Both the position numbers and the translations under genes were made by a program. Source: Thalassomonas sp. M1454 (GTDB lineage Bacteria > Pseudomonadota > Gammaproteobacteria > Enterobacterales > Alteromonadaceae). Taken from it: a DNA stretch of 64,000 nt. The notes under the pieces are model-generated. The model was not told the DNA's origin and made no database searches. It saw only the letters and a list, made by a program, of their open reading frames with translations. Shown here piece after piece: positions 9,738 through 19,097 of the stretch; position 1 is the first letter of the stretch, and every line of letters begins with the position of its first letter. The stretch covers positions 434,001-498,000 of the forward strand of contig NZ_VKDD01000002.1 in NCBI RefSeq assembly GCF_007097525.1, read 5' to 3'.

Positions 9738-9896
9738 ATGTTCAGTTTATTAAATTTAGCCAAAACAATATTAGTTAACATCACAGTATTATCAATTGAG
9801 CTACTCATTATATTTTTCGAAGCAATTACCTACATATTTACACCGGTTGCAAGTTTAATGTGCCGCACATCTAAAAAAATTAAATATAAAGCTTAA
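9738..9896 (+). CDS. Small membrane protein, 52 aa
   Basis: ATG with a good ribosome site (AAGAGGA, 7 nt upstream). The product begins MFSLLNLAKTILVNITVLS and is largely hydrophobic to about residue 42 (ELLIIFFEAITYIFTP), with a basic tail CRTSKKIKYKA. One or two membrane passes are likely. No family recognised. It is separate from fadL, which has its own terminator. Confidence 0.5.
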   Translation: MFSLLNLAKTILVNITVLSIELLIIFFEAITYIFTPVASLMCRTSKKIKYKA

Positions 9897-9941
9897 AGCA
9901 ACAAGTTGGCACATAACAAAGTCACTGTCTTTTCAATAAGC

Positions 9942-9967
9942 AAAAAAAACCTCCGCATGCGGAGGTT
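9942..9967 (-). terminator. Terminator for the minus-strand glycoside hydrolase gene
   Basis: A 10-bp perfect stem (AACCTCCGCA / TGCGGAGGTT). Read on the minus strand it is followed by a T-run of eight. Confidence 0.85.
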
Positions 9968-10051
9968 AAATAAAGAAATTAATAATAAACCGGGGAGAGA
10001 ATTATCTTCTTAACTGTATGTTATGACGATGAAACTTTCTTTAAGTTCAAA

Positions 10052-12178
10052 TTATTTTTTAATTTTTCTAAATAAAGTTAAAACAGCTAATTGCAGCAGT
10101 ATAAATAGTGATGTTGAACCACCGCCAGAAGATTTTTCTTCTACCTCTGGTACTGGTGGAGTAGCTTGCTCTTGCTCTTGCTCTTGCTCTTTTTCTTCAC
10201 TTTCATTTTTGTCTGCATCTAATGGATAAACATCTACGTCATCATTAATGCCATCACCATCGGTATCCTTATTTAAAGCATTTAAGCCCAGAGCAAATTC
10301 ATCATCATTAATTAAGTTATCACCATCAGTATCAATACTGCCGTCAACAATTTCTACATCAAAAGTAACGTAATCGGTTGCGCCTTTGCTATCAACTACT
10401 CGTACATAAATTTCATCGGTTGTGCCAATACTCTCACTGGTCGCATTAAATTCAAGATGGCCTGCGCCGTTAATGCTTGCCCAACTTGGGTTAACCCCTG
10501 TTAATGAAAATGTCAGGGTGTCAGATGTGTTTTGATCATTAACATAACGATTCATATTAAATGAATGAGATAAACTATTACTTGCTGCTTCATCTATACG
10601 AGTTGCAGTGAATTTAGGGGTGTAGTTTATGCTGCCATCTTTTGGATCTAAGCTGCTATTGATATTTTCAATTGTCACTAACGCATACGCAGGTATATCT
10701 AAGGTTGCACCCATTGTTGATGAAGTATAAGTAACATCACTGTCATCGGTTATAAAAGTATAAAAGTTAGCCGCGTTAATAACGGTAACTATTGCACCTT
10801 GAGCGCCAAAGCTAGCGGCATTAATCGTTTGTACTTGTCCAGACAAGTTAGCAATAACTGCATTAGAGCTGTTGCTATCACTAAACATTAAACCAGATAG
10901 GGCAGAATAAGGAGCGATGTTTTCTGGGCTAATAACACTTGCTTGTGGGAATGATAAAGTCGACATAATCTCTTTATCTCTAGACATCGCACTAATTGCT
11001 TTTACAGCGTGTCCTTCAGCCGTTAATGCACCTACCGTAGTGGTTAAATCTTGGCCAACATCAATGGCAACATTTGCGTAAGTACTGGTACTGCCGTGGG
11101 CTAAATCAATAAACTGTTGCTCGGTAGCCATGGTGGCATTAGGCTGAGATAATAATTTTTTATATAAAGTAAAATCAGCTAACGCTTCAACCCAAGTACC
11201 TTTTACGGCATGCGGGTAATAACGCATACCAAACTCAGTAAACCATATGTCTTTATCCTCTGGATACCAAAGGTTAGGGTGCGCTAAATAACCGTCATAG
11301 GTTGCTTCTGCCAAGCCTAAAATATACTTAACAGCATCAGCATTATCGGTGAAGTGATCTCGTTGTGCTTGCTGCTCACTTGCCGTTAATGTTGCATAGT
11401 CAAACCCTGCATACATAAATTCCTTAGTTACGGCATCCTTAGGTGAAATATCGGCATACACATGAATTGTAAATGCATCATAATCTATTAACGCCGCATC
11501 GACATCGTCATTCCATTTAGATTTGCGAGTTGTTTCATCATTATTGGGAGAGCGAGTCATTGGCACGGCAAATACGGCATCGGGAAATTCAGCTTTTAAT
11601 GCGGCAATCCAAGTGTTCATCTCTAGGCCGTAGTCAGTGCCTGTTGCGAACTCATCAGAGTAATCTAAGCCACCTGGAGTGCCAAAATAAAACTCATTGC
11701 CAAGTTCAATATACTTAACTTCAACGCCTTTATCGCGAGCTTTTTTTAGTGCAGCTAATGTGTCGGCTAAGGTTTCATTATAAACATTTAGCATCCAAAC
11801 GGTTTTGCCGTCGGTAGCATCGGTAGCCACTTTAGTATGCTCTGGTAAATATTGTCTGGTGTCTACTAGATGTGCGTATTGTTTTTGCACCCCTAATGTC
11901 CAGTCAAACTTATTACCAAGGGAGCCACCAGGGTAGCGTAGTAAATTAAAGTTAGTATTGGTTAAAGTATTTATCGAAAGATCATCATACCAAGGTTGGT
12001 GGTGAGGTAAGTGTTGTCTTGTAACGGTATTAGCACCAATCATAGTTGGCGGTACTTGGCTGATAGTGCCAATATCAACCGAAATGTCGGCAGCGCTTGC
12101 TGATGTACTTATGGCATTTAAACTTGCAAATGCAATAGCAGTTGCAATACGACTTAATTTTGCCTGATCTAGGAACAT
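10052..12178 (-). CDS. Secreted glycoside-hydrolase-like protein with GlyGly-CTERM anchor
   Basis: 708 residues. A signal peptide (SASAADIS) precedes a TIM-barrel-type domain to about residue 500. ELGNE at 159-162 looks like the acid/base Glu of clan A hydrolases, and WFTEFGMRYYP at 312-322 supplies a second Glu. Next come a cadherin-like (dystroglycan-type) domain (TLTGVNPSWASING) and a thrombospondin-3-like calcium repeat (DTDGDGINDD). An EQ-rich linker leads to a GlyGly-CTERM tail: GGGS, a hydrophobic helix, RKIKK, the signal cut by rhombosortase. A paralogue lies 3.3 kb to the right. Likely a surface enzyme on a marine glycan, together with the nearby sulfatase. Exact GH family not recognised. 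Confidence 0.75.
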   Translation of the reverse strand: MFLDQAKLSRIATAIAFASLNAISTSASAADISVDIGTISQVPPTMIGANTVTRQHLPHHQPWYDDLSINTLTNTNFNLLRYPGGSLGNKFDWTLGVQKQYAHLVDTRQYLPEHTKVATDATDGKTVWMLNVYNETLADTLAALKKARDKGVEVKYIELGNEFYFGTPGGLDYSDEFATGTDYGLEMNTWIAALKAEFPDAVFAVPMTRSPNNDETTRKSKWNDDVDAALIDYDAFTIHVYADISPKDAVTKEFMYAGFDYATLTASEQQAQRDHFTDNADAVKYILGLAEATYDGYLAHPNLWYPEDKDIWFTEFGMRYYPHAVKGTWVEALADFTLYKKLLSQPNATMATEQQFIDLAHGSTSTYANVAIDVGQDLTTTVGALTAEGHAVKAISAMSRDKEIMSTLSFPQASVISPENIAPYSALSGLMFSDSNSSNAVIANLSGQVQTINAASFGAQGAIVTVINAANFYTFITDDSDVTYTSSTMGATLDIPAYALVTIENINSSLDPKDGSINYTPKFTATRIDEAASNSLSHSFNMNRYVNDQNTSDTLTFSLTGVNPSWASINGAGHLEFNATSESIGTTDEIYVRVVDSKGATDYVTFDVEIVDGSIDTDGDNLINDDEFALGLNALNKDTDGDGINDDVDVYPLDADKNESEEKEQEQEQEQATPPVPEVEEKSSGGGSTSLFILLQLAVLTLFRKIKK

Positions 12179-12223
12179 CTATTTAACCTTTTATGATAGT
12201 TATGTGTATATAAATGACACTTT

Positions 12224-12237
12224 TGATATCGATGTCA
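12224..12237. promoter_or_regulatory. Putative LacI-type operator, copy 1
   Basis: TGATATCGATGTCA is an imperfect palindrome with a central CG, 46-59 bases before the start of the 708-aa hydrolase gene. The same core lies before its paralogue at 18834. On the minus strand the site overlaps a possible -35 box (TTGACA) spaced about 18 bases from TTTATA. Confidence 0.5.
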
Positions 12238-12320
12238 ATAATATAAACTAGTCGTGACAAAATAACTATTTTTTTATGAGTTCAGTGGTTTTTGAGCTAG
12301 GTATTTTGTCAGCTAAAGAG

Positions 12321-12352
12321 TAAATAAAAATGCCATCAATAAATGATGGCAT
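12321..12352 (-). terminator. Terminator after the yghU-like gene
   Basis: ATGCCATCA / TGATGGCAT, a 9-bp stem with a 5-nt loop, followed on the minus strand by TTTTTATTTA. Confidence 0.8.
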
Positions 12353-12383
12353 AATTAAGGTTGGCGGGTTGTATTAAGCGAAT

Positions 12384-13226
12384 CTAACGATCAAAATCTT
12401 CACTGCTATGGCGCTCGGGTAATTGCTCATCTTCATCACCCCAATTTCTATTGACCATACGGCCGCGGATCACAGCTTCGCGCTCGTTAATTTCATTGGT
12501 CCATCGACTTAGGTTTTTATACTCGTGTACTTGTAAAAACTCTGCTGCTTCATACATTTTGTTTAGCATTAATGCACCATACCAAGGCCAAATTGCAATA
12601 TCGGCTATAGTGTATTGATCGCCGCACATATAACGGTTATTCGCTAAGTGTTTGTCGAGTACATCAAGCTGGCGCTTAACCTCCATGGCAAAGCGATTGA
12701 TAGGGTATTCAAACTTTTCAGGAGCGTAGGCATAAAAATGACCAAAGCCACCACCTAAATAAGGGCCACTGCCCATTTGCCAAAATAGCCATGACAAACA
12801 TTGCGCACGGCCTGCGCTATCTTTTGGGATGAAAGCATCAAACTTTTCAGCTAAGTGTAATAACATCGCGCCTGATTCAAATATGCATATACTTTTATCG
12901 CCAGAGTTATCAACTAAAGCCGGTATTTTTGAATTAGGATTAACGCCTACAAAACCACTGCTAAATTGATCGCCTTCTGAAATATCAATTAAAAATGCAT
13001 CGTATTCGGCATCGACAATGCCTAGTGCTAAAAGCTCTTCAAATAATATGGTTACTTTTACGCCGTTTGGGGTTGCGAGTGAATACAGTTGAAAAGGGTG
13101 TTTACCTTTAGGTAGCTCTTTGTCGTGAGTCGCTCCAGAAATAGGGCGGTTAATATGGGCAAATTTACCACCATTGGCGCTATCCCATTGCCATACTTTA
13201 GGGGGAGTGTAAGTGCTATCGCTCAT
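12384..13226 (-). CDS. yghU: Glutathione S-transferase-family disulfide-bond oxidoreductase
   Basis: 280 residues, close to the E. coli YghU length. A thioredoxin-fold N-terminal domain contains PFQLYSLATPNGVKVTILFE, where the Thr-Pro-Asn region binds glutathione. It is followed by an all-helical C-terminal domain with YTIADIAIWPWYG. The extra N-terminal segment (WQWDSANGGKFAHINRP) is characteristic of YghU/YfcG-type enzymes, which bind two glutathiones and reduce disulfides or peroxides in the cytoplasm. Transcribed alone, with its own terminator. Confidence 0.9.
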   Translation of the reverse strand: MSDSTYTPPKVWQWDSANGGKFAHINRPISGATHDKELPKGKHPFQLYSLATPNGVKVTILFEELLALGIVDAEYDAFLIDISEGDQFSSGFVGVNPNSKIPALVDNSGDKSICIFESGAMLLHLAEKFDAFIPKDSAGRAQCLSWLFWQMGSGPYLGGGFGHFYAYAPEKFEYPINRFAMEVKRQLDVLDKHLANNRYMCGDQYTIADIAIWPWYGALMLNKMYEAAEFLQVHEYKNLSRWTNEINEREAVIRGRMVNRNWGDEDEQLPERHSSEDFDR

Positions 13227-13381
13227 TTATAGATCCTATTTATATTTTAATTTTTTACAGTGATTAACATTAAGTATAGGTATTACTCTAGCTTATTTAT
13301 TTTTTTTAAACCGTAAAATAAGCCGACAAAATTGCTATTTGTCTGTAACATAAGTAAAAACCTATTAAGTAGACCGAGCCC

Positions 13382-13795
13382 ATGGATAAAAATTTGCAAC
13401 AAGCGTATTTAAATAGCGATTACATCATTGATGATGAACTCGGCTTTTGGCAAATTAATATTGGCGATACCGATAGAACACTCAGCCGTTACTTACATAC
13501 CTTTGATGTTCCTACTGCAGCATTTATCACGGCAGAAAATCCAAAAAGTAAACGCCTAAGTGATAAAGAAAACAAAAAGCGTGGGCAACAACTTCTTAGC
13601 CAAGTACAAAAGTTAAAACTAACTTGTCATCAAGGCTACAGTATTGGCGCTAAAGCAGATTGGCCAAAAGAAAATAGTTTATTAATAACCAATATCACTA
13701 AGCAACAAGCGAATAGTTTAGCTCAGCAATTTAATCAAAATGCCTATGTATGGTTAGATGAAACTGGCGCAGTTAAGTTAATTGAGCTTGCTTAA
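13382..13795 (+). CDS. DUF3293 domain protein
   Basis: 137 residues, full length for this family of unknown function. The region from TAAFITAENPKSKRLSDKENKKR to the end (AYVWLDETGAVKLIEL) carries the conserved 'T-A-x-N-P-x-S-x-x-L' pattern. No signal peptide or membrane segment. Divergent from yghU. The ribosome site is weak. Confidence 0.75.
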   Translation: MDKNLQQAYLNSDYIIDDELGFWQINIGDTDRTLSRYLHTFDVPTAAFITAENPKSKRLSDKENKKRGQQLLSQVQKLKLTCHQGYSIGAKADWPKENSLLITNITKQQANSLAQQFNQNAYVWLDETGAVKLIELA

Positions 13796-13833
13796 TCTAA
13801 CTTACTAACCTAAGCCATCGTTAACCACTTAAC

Positions 13834-14520
13834 TTAAATCTTTGTTGCTGAAGGTAAACCGGTAAATACGCTGTTATTCATCCAAACAGAGACATTGCTG
13901 GTGAGTGCTTTATAACCGACAATTGATAAGGCTTGCTGTTTAATTGCCTGTTTATATGTAATTTCACCCATCCAGATCTCGACCATGGTTTTAACCTTTG
14001 TGGTAAAATAGACATCCACGTCTTTGCCAGGGTCTTTAACACATAAATCTACATCATTATTATTTACCACTATCCACCAATGTGAATATTGACTGACATC
14101 GGTAAAATTAAACTTAATTATGGTGCTACTGCCAGGAAGTTTGTTAGGCACAATTGAGCGTTTTAAATACAGCATTAATAGCTCAACATCGTAATCTTTA
14201 TCGGTTAGATTATTGCGCGCCCAGATCATGCCCCAGTCGCCGAGTGATTTAATGATAGGCAATAGCTGTTGGCAAGCATCGGTAGGGTAATATTCATAAC
14301 CACGCTGGCCCTGAATACGTTTTTTAATTAATAAGCCATGCAACTCCAAACTACGTAAACGTTTAGACAACAAAGTAGGGGAAAGGTGACTTAAGCCGCG
14401 TTGTAATTCATTAAAACGGCAACCGCCTATTAATAATTCACGAATAATAAGCAAGGTCCATTTTTCACCTAAGATTTCATTGGCTTTGGCTATGGGGCAA
14501 AATTGTCCGTATTCCATCAT
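13834..14520 (-). CDS. HxlR-family winged-helix transcription regulator
   Basis: 228 residues. The N-terminal 100 form an HxlR winged helix: CPIAKANEILGEKWTLLIIREL, then RFNELQRGLSHLSPTLLSKRLRSLE and YPTDACQQLLPIIKSLGDWG. The longer C-terminal half resembles the sterol-carrier-like domain found in some HxlR proteins. It is divergent from the AhpD-like gene, with a 14-bp perfect inverted repeat between them, so it probably controls both genes, perhaps in response to electrophiles or peroxides. The ligand is unknown. Confidence 0.88.
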   Translation of the reverse strand: MMEYGQFCPIAKANEILGEKWTLLIIRELLIGGCRFNELQRGLSHLSPTLLSKRLRSLELHGLLIKKRIQGQRGYEYYPTDACQQLLPIIKSLGDWGMIWARNNLTDKDYDVELLMLYLKRSIVPNKLPGSSTIIKFNFTDVSQYSHWWIVVNNNDVDLCVKDPGKDVDVYFTTKVKTMVEIWMGEITYKQAIKQQALSIVGYKALTSNVSVWMNNSVFTGLPSATKI

Positions 14521-14552
14521 GGCACCTATAGAATCAGTTATAATCTCAATTA

Positions 14553-14587
14553 TAGTAACTAACTACAGTTTTTGTAGTTAGTTACTA
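14553..14587. promoter_or_regulatory. Probable HxlR operator between divergent genes
   Basis: A perfect 14-bp inverted repeat (TAGTAACTAACTAC / GTAGTTAGTTACTA) with a 7-nt spacer, 33 bases before the hxlR-type start and 89 before the AhpD-like start. Size and position fit a dimeric winged-helix regulator. Confidence 0.6.
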
Positions 14588-14675
14588 CAGCTTTTACAGT
14601 CTCATTGCTAATGCTTAACCCCTATAGTGAAAAGGTAAACAAGCAATAACCATTAATAGCTAAAGTGAGGAAGTG

Positions 14676-15218
14676 ATGAAATTATTAAACCCAGTAACGC
14701 AACAGCAGCTAAGTAAAGACAGTGCCGCAGTATTTACGCAAACTAAACAGGCATTAGGTTTTGTACCAAATTTATACCGATATATCGCCTTGTCCGATGA
14801 CATCTTTAAGCAATTTAGCCAAATGAATAATGCCTTTGCTAATTCAAGTTTTAGTGCACTCGAGCGTGAGTTAATCCAATTAACTACATCAAAAGTGAAC
14901 CAATGTAATTACTGTCTTGCCGGGCATGTGTACTTTTCTAAACAGCAAAATTTAAACCCAGATTTAATAAAAAGTATTTTGTCTACTGATAAATTAGAAG
15001 ATAGAAAACTAGACGCATTAAATTGCCTGTGCAGAGCTTTAGTTAAGGAGCGTGGTAGCATAAGCGAAGAGTTAATCTCTAACTTTTTAGAGCAAGGATA
15101 CAACCAAGCTCAGTTTATTGAATTGATCATGGGGATTTGTTTAAAAACCTTCACTAACTTACTTAGTAAAAGTGCAGAGATTGATATTGACCAAGAGTTT
15201 TTATACCAATTCCATTAA
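14676..15218 (+). CDS. AhpD-like carboxymuconolactone decarboxylase-family protein
   Basis: 180 residues from the ATG at 14676; a GTG one codon earlier is equally possible. The CNYCLAGH motif near residue 80 is the redox CxxC plus His of alkylhydroperoxidase-type proteins. The surrounding helices (FSALERELIQLTTSKVNQ; LLSKSAEID) fit the family. Likely a peroxidase-type or related redox enzyme induced through the divergent HxlR regulator. The last few codons and the stop lie inside the left arm of a MITE-like element, so the natural C-terminus may have been replaced. Confidence 0.85.
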   Translation: MKLLNPVTQQQLSKDSAAVFTQTKQALGFVPNLYRYIALSDDIFKQFSQMNNAFANSSFSALERELIQLTTSKVNQCNYCLAGHVYFSKQQNLNPDLIKSILSTDKLEDRKLDALNCLCRALVKERGSISEELISNFLEQGYNQAQFIELIMGICLKTFTNLLSKSAEIDIDQEFLYQFH

Positions 15219-15364
15219 TTAAGAGATCTACTTTTTCATGAGGAAAAAGGGATAAATACAAGGCATAAAATTTAGTAAGTAGTTATTCTACTTATAAATT
15301 TTATAACGCAGTAGTTATTCATTTTAACCATTAAAAATGAGCGGTTAATTAATGGACTTGGTAT
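15203..15364. mobile_element. MITE-like element, 162 bp, 20-bp terminal inverted repeats
   Basis: The ends ATACCAATTCCATTAATTAA and TTAATTAATGGACTTGGTAT match in 19 of 20 positions as inverted repeats. Inside is a second hairpin (TAAAATTTA..AAGTAG / CTACTTATAAATTTTA). There is no coding capacity. It overlaps the end of the AhpD-like gene and supplies its stop codon. Typical of small non-autonomous elements; no second copy was noticed in the window. Confidence 0.6.
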
Positions 15365-15408
15365 TAAGCCTTGATAAACAAGCCGTTGCTTAATTCCTAT
15401 TGGATAAA

Positions 15409-15436
15409 AAAAACAGCGCCAAATGGCGCTGTTTTT
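15409..15436. terminator. Bidirectional terminator between convergent genes
   Basis: AAAAACAGCGCC / GGCGCTGTTTTT with an AAAT loop. A and T runs on both sides allow it to work in either direction, for the AhpD-like gene and for the minus-strand 1,103-aa gene. Confidence 0.88.
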
Positions 15437-15457
15437 AATTGCTAGCAAATATTATTA

Positions 15458-18400
15458 CTAATTATTAACCGTAATATTTAGCGTTACTTGAACAGCAGGG
15501 TTAACACCATCAGAAACGGATACCACAAAGCTGTGATTGCCAATATCTTTTTTACGTGGGGTGCCTGTTAATTGCCCTGAACTACTTACCGTCAACCAAC
15601 TAGAACCACTAACCTTAGTAAAGGTTAAAGTATCGCCGTCGGCATCAGTCACTAGTCCTGCCAGCGATTGGTTATAGCTTTGGTTTTTACTCGCATCAGC
15701 TGTGCTAATAGGATCGCTATTCCAAACCGGCGCGCTATTAACCGGCGCTAATACTTCAATGCTCATGTTAGCTTGTACCGCCGGGTTAATGCCGTCAGAT
15801 ACACTGATCACAAAGTTATTAACCCCAACATCGCTGATACTTGGCGTACCTTCAAACTTAGCTGTCGTTGTATTGGTAATACTTAACCATGCGGGTCCAG
15901 ATATTAACGTATATGTTAAAGGATCGCCTTCAGCATCCGTTACTCGCCAGTTAACCCAAGTGGTATAAAGGGTATCTGGGGTAGCATCAGCCTGACTAAA
16001 GTCAGTATCGTTCCAAGTTGGCGCTGAGTTAGGTAGGGCATTAACATTTACATCAAGTACGGTTTCAACATTTAAGTTAATACCGTCATTAACTGCTACC
16101 ACAAAGCTATTTAAACCAACATCTGCAGAGCTTGGCGTACCGGTAACTTGACCATTGTTTGCAACATTAAGCCAAGCAGGGCCAGATACTTTACTAAAAC
16201 TTAAGGCGTCATTTTCGTTATCGGCAGCGAATGCGCTGATCGAACTAGAATAAAGCGATGAGTCAGTCGCATCAGCTGCAGTAATAGGATTTGCTGACCA
16301 AGTTGGCGCGTCATTATTAGCAACTAAAATAGCAACGTTATCAATATTAACGTAATCACCTGAGCCAGAGGCTAAGCTTTCAAAACGTATCTGCATATCA
16401 TTAGTAAATACGATGTCTTGATTTGTTAAGTTTAAACGTTGATCTAAGTTCCACTCTAAGTCATTAAAGTCAGTATCAAGGTAGCTAGCAACTGTTTGCC
16501 AATTAGTACCACCATCATTACTCACTTTTACTGCAAAGCCTTCACCAGCTTCCATACTACCAGCCATATAACTGAATTTAATACGAAGTAATTGGTAGCT
16601 AGTTAAATCAAGAGAGTTAACTAACCAGCTTGATGATTCATCACCTAAGCCTGAGCGAATGCGTAAACTTTTTTCACCTAAAGCTAAAGTAGGGGTATTT
16701 AATACGTCTGCGCCGCCATCAACCCAGTTACCAAAGCCGTTATCAAAGTCATCAAATAACACTTCAGTGTAGCCAGGATCCTGATTGCTTGATAAAGCCG
16801 GATCTAAAGGATACTCGTCAATATCATCATTAACACCGTCACCATCGGTATCAACATTTAATGCATTTAAACCTTGGGCGAACTCATCATTGTTGGTTAA
16901 ATTGTCACCATCGGTATCAAGGCTACCATCAACAATTTCTACATCAAAAGTAACGTAGTCGGTTGCGCCGTGGCCATCATCAACTCGTACAAATACTTCA
17001 TGAGTAGTGCCAATAGTTTGACCGCTCGCATTAAACTCAAGTAAACCTGAGCCATTAATGCTTACCCAGCTTGGGTTAACACCCGTTAGGCTGAAACTTA
17101 AACTATCGTTGGTATTTTGATCAACCACATGACGACTAACATCAAAGGCATGCGATAAGCTGTCAGATGCAGCTTCTGCAATTCGAGCATCAGTAAATTT
17201 AGGCGTGTAATTTACGCTACCATCTTGTGGATCTAAGCTAGTGTTAATGTTTTCGATGGTAACAATAGAGTAAGGCGGTATATCTAAGGTCGCACCCATT
17301 GTTGATGAAGTATATGTTACGTCACTATTATCGGTGATGAAGGTGTAGTAATTTGCTGCACTAATTACCGTAACATCAGCACCTGCTGGGCCAAAGCTTG
17401 CTGTATCTATACTTTGAACTGTTCCTGATACGTTAGCAATAACTGCATTTGAGCTATTGCTATCACTAAACATTAAACCAGATAGTGCAGAATAGGGCGC
17501 TATGGTTGCAGGCGTAATAACACTTGCTTGCGGGAAGGTCAGTGTTGACATCAGCTCTTTGTCGCGAGCCATTGCACTTATTGCTTTAATCGCATGACCT
17601 TCTGCCGTTAATGCACCTACGGTTGTTGTTAAATCTTGGCCAACATCAATGGCAACGTTAGCGTAAGTACTTGTACTGCCATGAGCTAAATCAATAAACT
17701 GCTGCTCGGTAGCCATGGTAGCATTAGGTTGTGATAGTAATTTCTTATATAAAGTAAAATCGGCCAATGCTTCAACCCAAGTACCTTTTACCGCATGCGG
17801 GTAATAACGCATACCAAATTCAGTAAACCAAATATCTTTGCCACTTGGATACCAAAGGTTAGGGTGCGCTAGAAAACCATCATAAGTTGCTTCAGCTAAA
17901 CCAAGAATATATTTGACGGCATCAGGATTGCCGGTGAAATGGTCACGTTGAGCTTGTTGCTCACTTGGTGTTAACGTTTCATAGTCAAATCCAGCATACA
18001 TAGGTATCTTAGTTACTGAATCTTTAGGTGAAATGTCAGCATACACATGAATAGTAAAAGCATCGTAATCTGTTAACGCTGCATCAACATCGGCATTCCA
18101 TTTAGACTTACGAGTTTCAGGATCGTTATTTGGCGCGCGAGTCATTGGTACGGCAAAAACTGTATCTGGGAATTCAGCTTTTAAAGCGCTAATCCAAGTA
18201 TTCATTTCTTGGCCGTAATCTGTACCAGTTGGAAAGCGAGTTGTATATTCTAAGCCATCGATATTAAGAAAATAAAACTCATTACCTAACTCAATGTATT
18301 TAATTTCAGCGCCTTTATCGCGGGCTATTTTAAGTGCATCAATCGTGGCGGTTAAGGTTTCATCATAAACGTTTAACATCCAAAGAGTTTTACCATCGGT

Positions 18401-18769
18401 AGCATCGGTAGCTACTTTAGTATGCTCTGGTAAATATTGTCTGGTTTCTGCTAGGTGTGCATATTCTTTTTGCACCCCTAAAGTCCAATCAAACTTATTA
18501 CCTAAAGAGCCACCAGGGTAGCGCAGTACGCTGAAATTTGTATCGGTAATGGTATTTATTGAAAGACTATCATACCAAGGTTGATGGTGAGGTAGGTGTT
18601 GACGAGTAACAGTATTAGCACCAATCATAGTTGGTGGAACCTGACTTATAGCACCAACATTAACCGTTTGTGCTGCAATTGCTGAGCTACTAATTGACCA
18701 TCCATAGCATAAGGTGGCAAGCATTATTGCTTTACTACACTTATTCTTATCCCAATTCAAATAGTTCAT
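15458..18769 (-). CDS. Large secreted glycoside-hydrolase-like protein with cadherin-like repeats
   Basis: 1,103 residues, a close paralogue of the 708-aa protein over its first 640 residues (GANTVTRQHLPHHQPWYD, ELGNEFYF, WFTEFGMRYYPHAVKGTWVE). It has the same signal peptide type and calcium-binding DTDGDGVNDD repeat. It then diverges: a jelly-roll-like segment (residues about 670-790) and three He_PIG/cadherin-like repeats, each starting APTW/APVW and containing 'F-x-G-T/V-T-G-T-P-x-x-x-D-x-G'. It ends ITVNN without the GlyGly-CTERM anchor, so it is probably released. Expression likely follows the same operator as the paralogue. GH family not assigned. Confidence 0.75.
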   Translation of the reverse strand: MNYLNWDKNKCSKAIMLATLCYGWSISSSAIAAQTVNVGAISQVPPTMIGANTVTRQHLPHHQPWYDSLSINTITDTNFSVLRYPGGSLGNKFDWTLGVQKEYAHLAETRQYLPEHTKVATDATDGKTLWMLNVYDETLTATIDALKIARDKGAEIKYIELGNEFYFLNIDGLEYTTRFPTGTDYGQEMNTWISALKAEFPDTVFAVPMTRAPNNDPETRKSKWNADVDAALTDYDAFTIHVYADISPKDSVTKIPMYAGFDYETLTPSEQQAQRDHFTGNPDAVKYILGLAEATYDGFLAHPNLWYPSGKDIWFTEFGMRYYPHAVKGTWVEALADFTLYKKLLSQPNATMATEQQFIDLAHGSTSTYANVAIDVGQDLTTTVGALTAEGHAIKAISAMARDKELMSTLTFPQASVITPATIAPYSALSGLMFSDSNSSNAVIANVSGTVQSIDTASFGPAGADVTVISAANYYTFITDNSDVTYTSSTMGATLDIPPYSIVTIENINTSLDPQDGSVNYTPKFTDARIAEAASDSLSHAFDVSRHVVDQNTNDSLSFSLTGVNPSWVSINGSGLLEFNASGQTIGTTHEVFVRVDDGHGATDYVTFDVEIVDGSLDTDGDNLTNNDEFAQGLNALNVDTDGDGVNDDIDEYPLDPALSSNQDPGYTEVLFDDFDNGFGNWVDGGADVLNTPTLALGEKSLRIRSGLGDESSSWLVNSLDLTSYQLLRIKFSYMAGSMEAGEGFAVKVSNDGGTNWQTVASYLDTDFNDLEWNLDQRLNLTNQDIVFTNDMQIRFESLASGSGDYVNIDNVAILVANNDAPTWSANPITAADATDSSLYSSSISAFAADNENDALSFSKVSGPAWLNVANNGQVTGTPSSADVGLNSFVVAVNDGINLNVETVLDVNVNALPNSAPTWNDTDFSQADATPDTLYTTWVNWRVTDAEGDPLTYTLISGPAWLSITNTTTAKFEGTPSISDVGVNNFVISVSDGINPAVQANMSIEVLAPVNSAPVWNSDPISTADASKNQSYNQSLAGLVTDADGDTLTFTKVSGSSWLTVSSSGQLTGTPRKKDIGNHSFVVSVSDGVNPAVQVTLNITVNN

Positions 18770-18833
18770 AGGGTTACCTTATTGTAATTATTGTTTTTAT
18801 ATCGATACCCCCTCAATCTTATGTTGAGTTTTA

Positions 18834-18847
18834 AGATATCGATGTCA
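18834..18847. promoter_or_regulatory. Putative LacI-type operator, copy 2
   Basis: AGATATCGATGTCA shares 12 contiguous bases (ATATCGATGTCA plus flank) with the site before the 708-aa paralogue. It is 65 bases before this gene's start. A further ATCGATA lies nearer the start at about 18800. The rest of the 328-base region to 19097 shows nothing I can name. Confidence 0.5.
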
Positions 18848-19097
18848 TTACTATAGCTTTATTGGTGTAAATAGGAAGTAAATATTTCAAATTGGTTAAT
18901 ATTTACTCTGTAACTGGCTGTTTATAAAGCTTTAGTTTTAAATGATGAATCATGGCTGTATCGAAGATAACGTTGTCTAAGATGCATCCATTTTGGTAAA
19001 TATTAAAAAGTGTTGCTAAGGTGTAACAGAGCAGGTTTTTATAGGGTGGTGAAGGTAAAATAGTAACTCTATAAAAAATCAACTTAGGTAATTAAAA

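Noticed and set aside
10165-10189. Tandem TTGCTC hexamers as a phase-variation switch
   Set aside because: The unit is 6 bases, so gain or loss keeps the frame; it only lengthens an EQ linker in the hydrolase.
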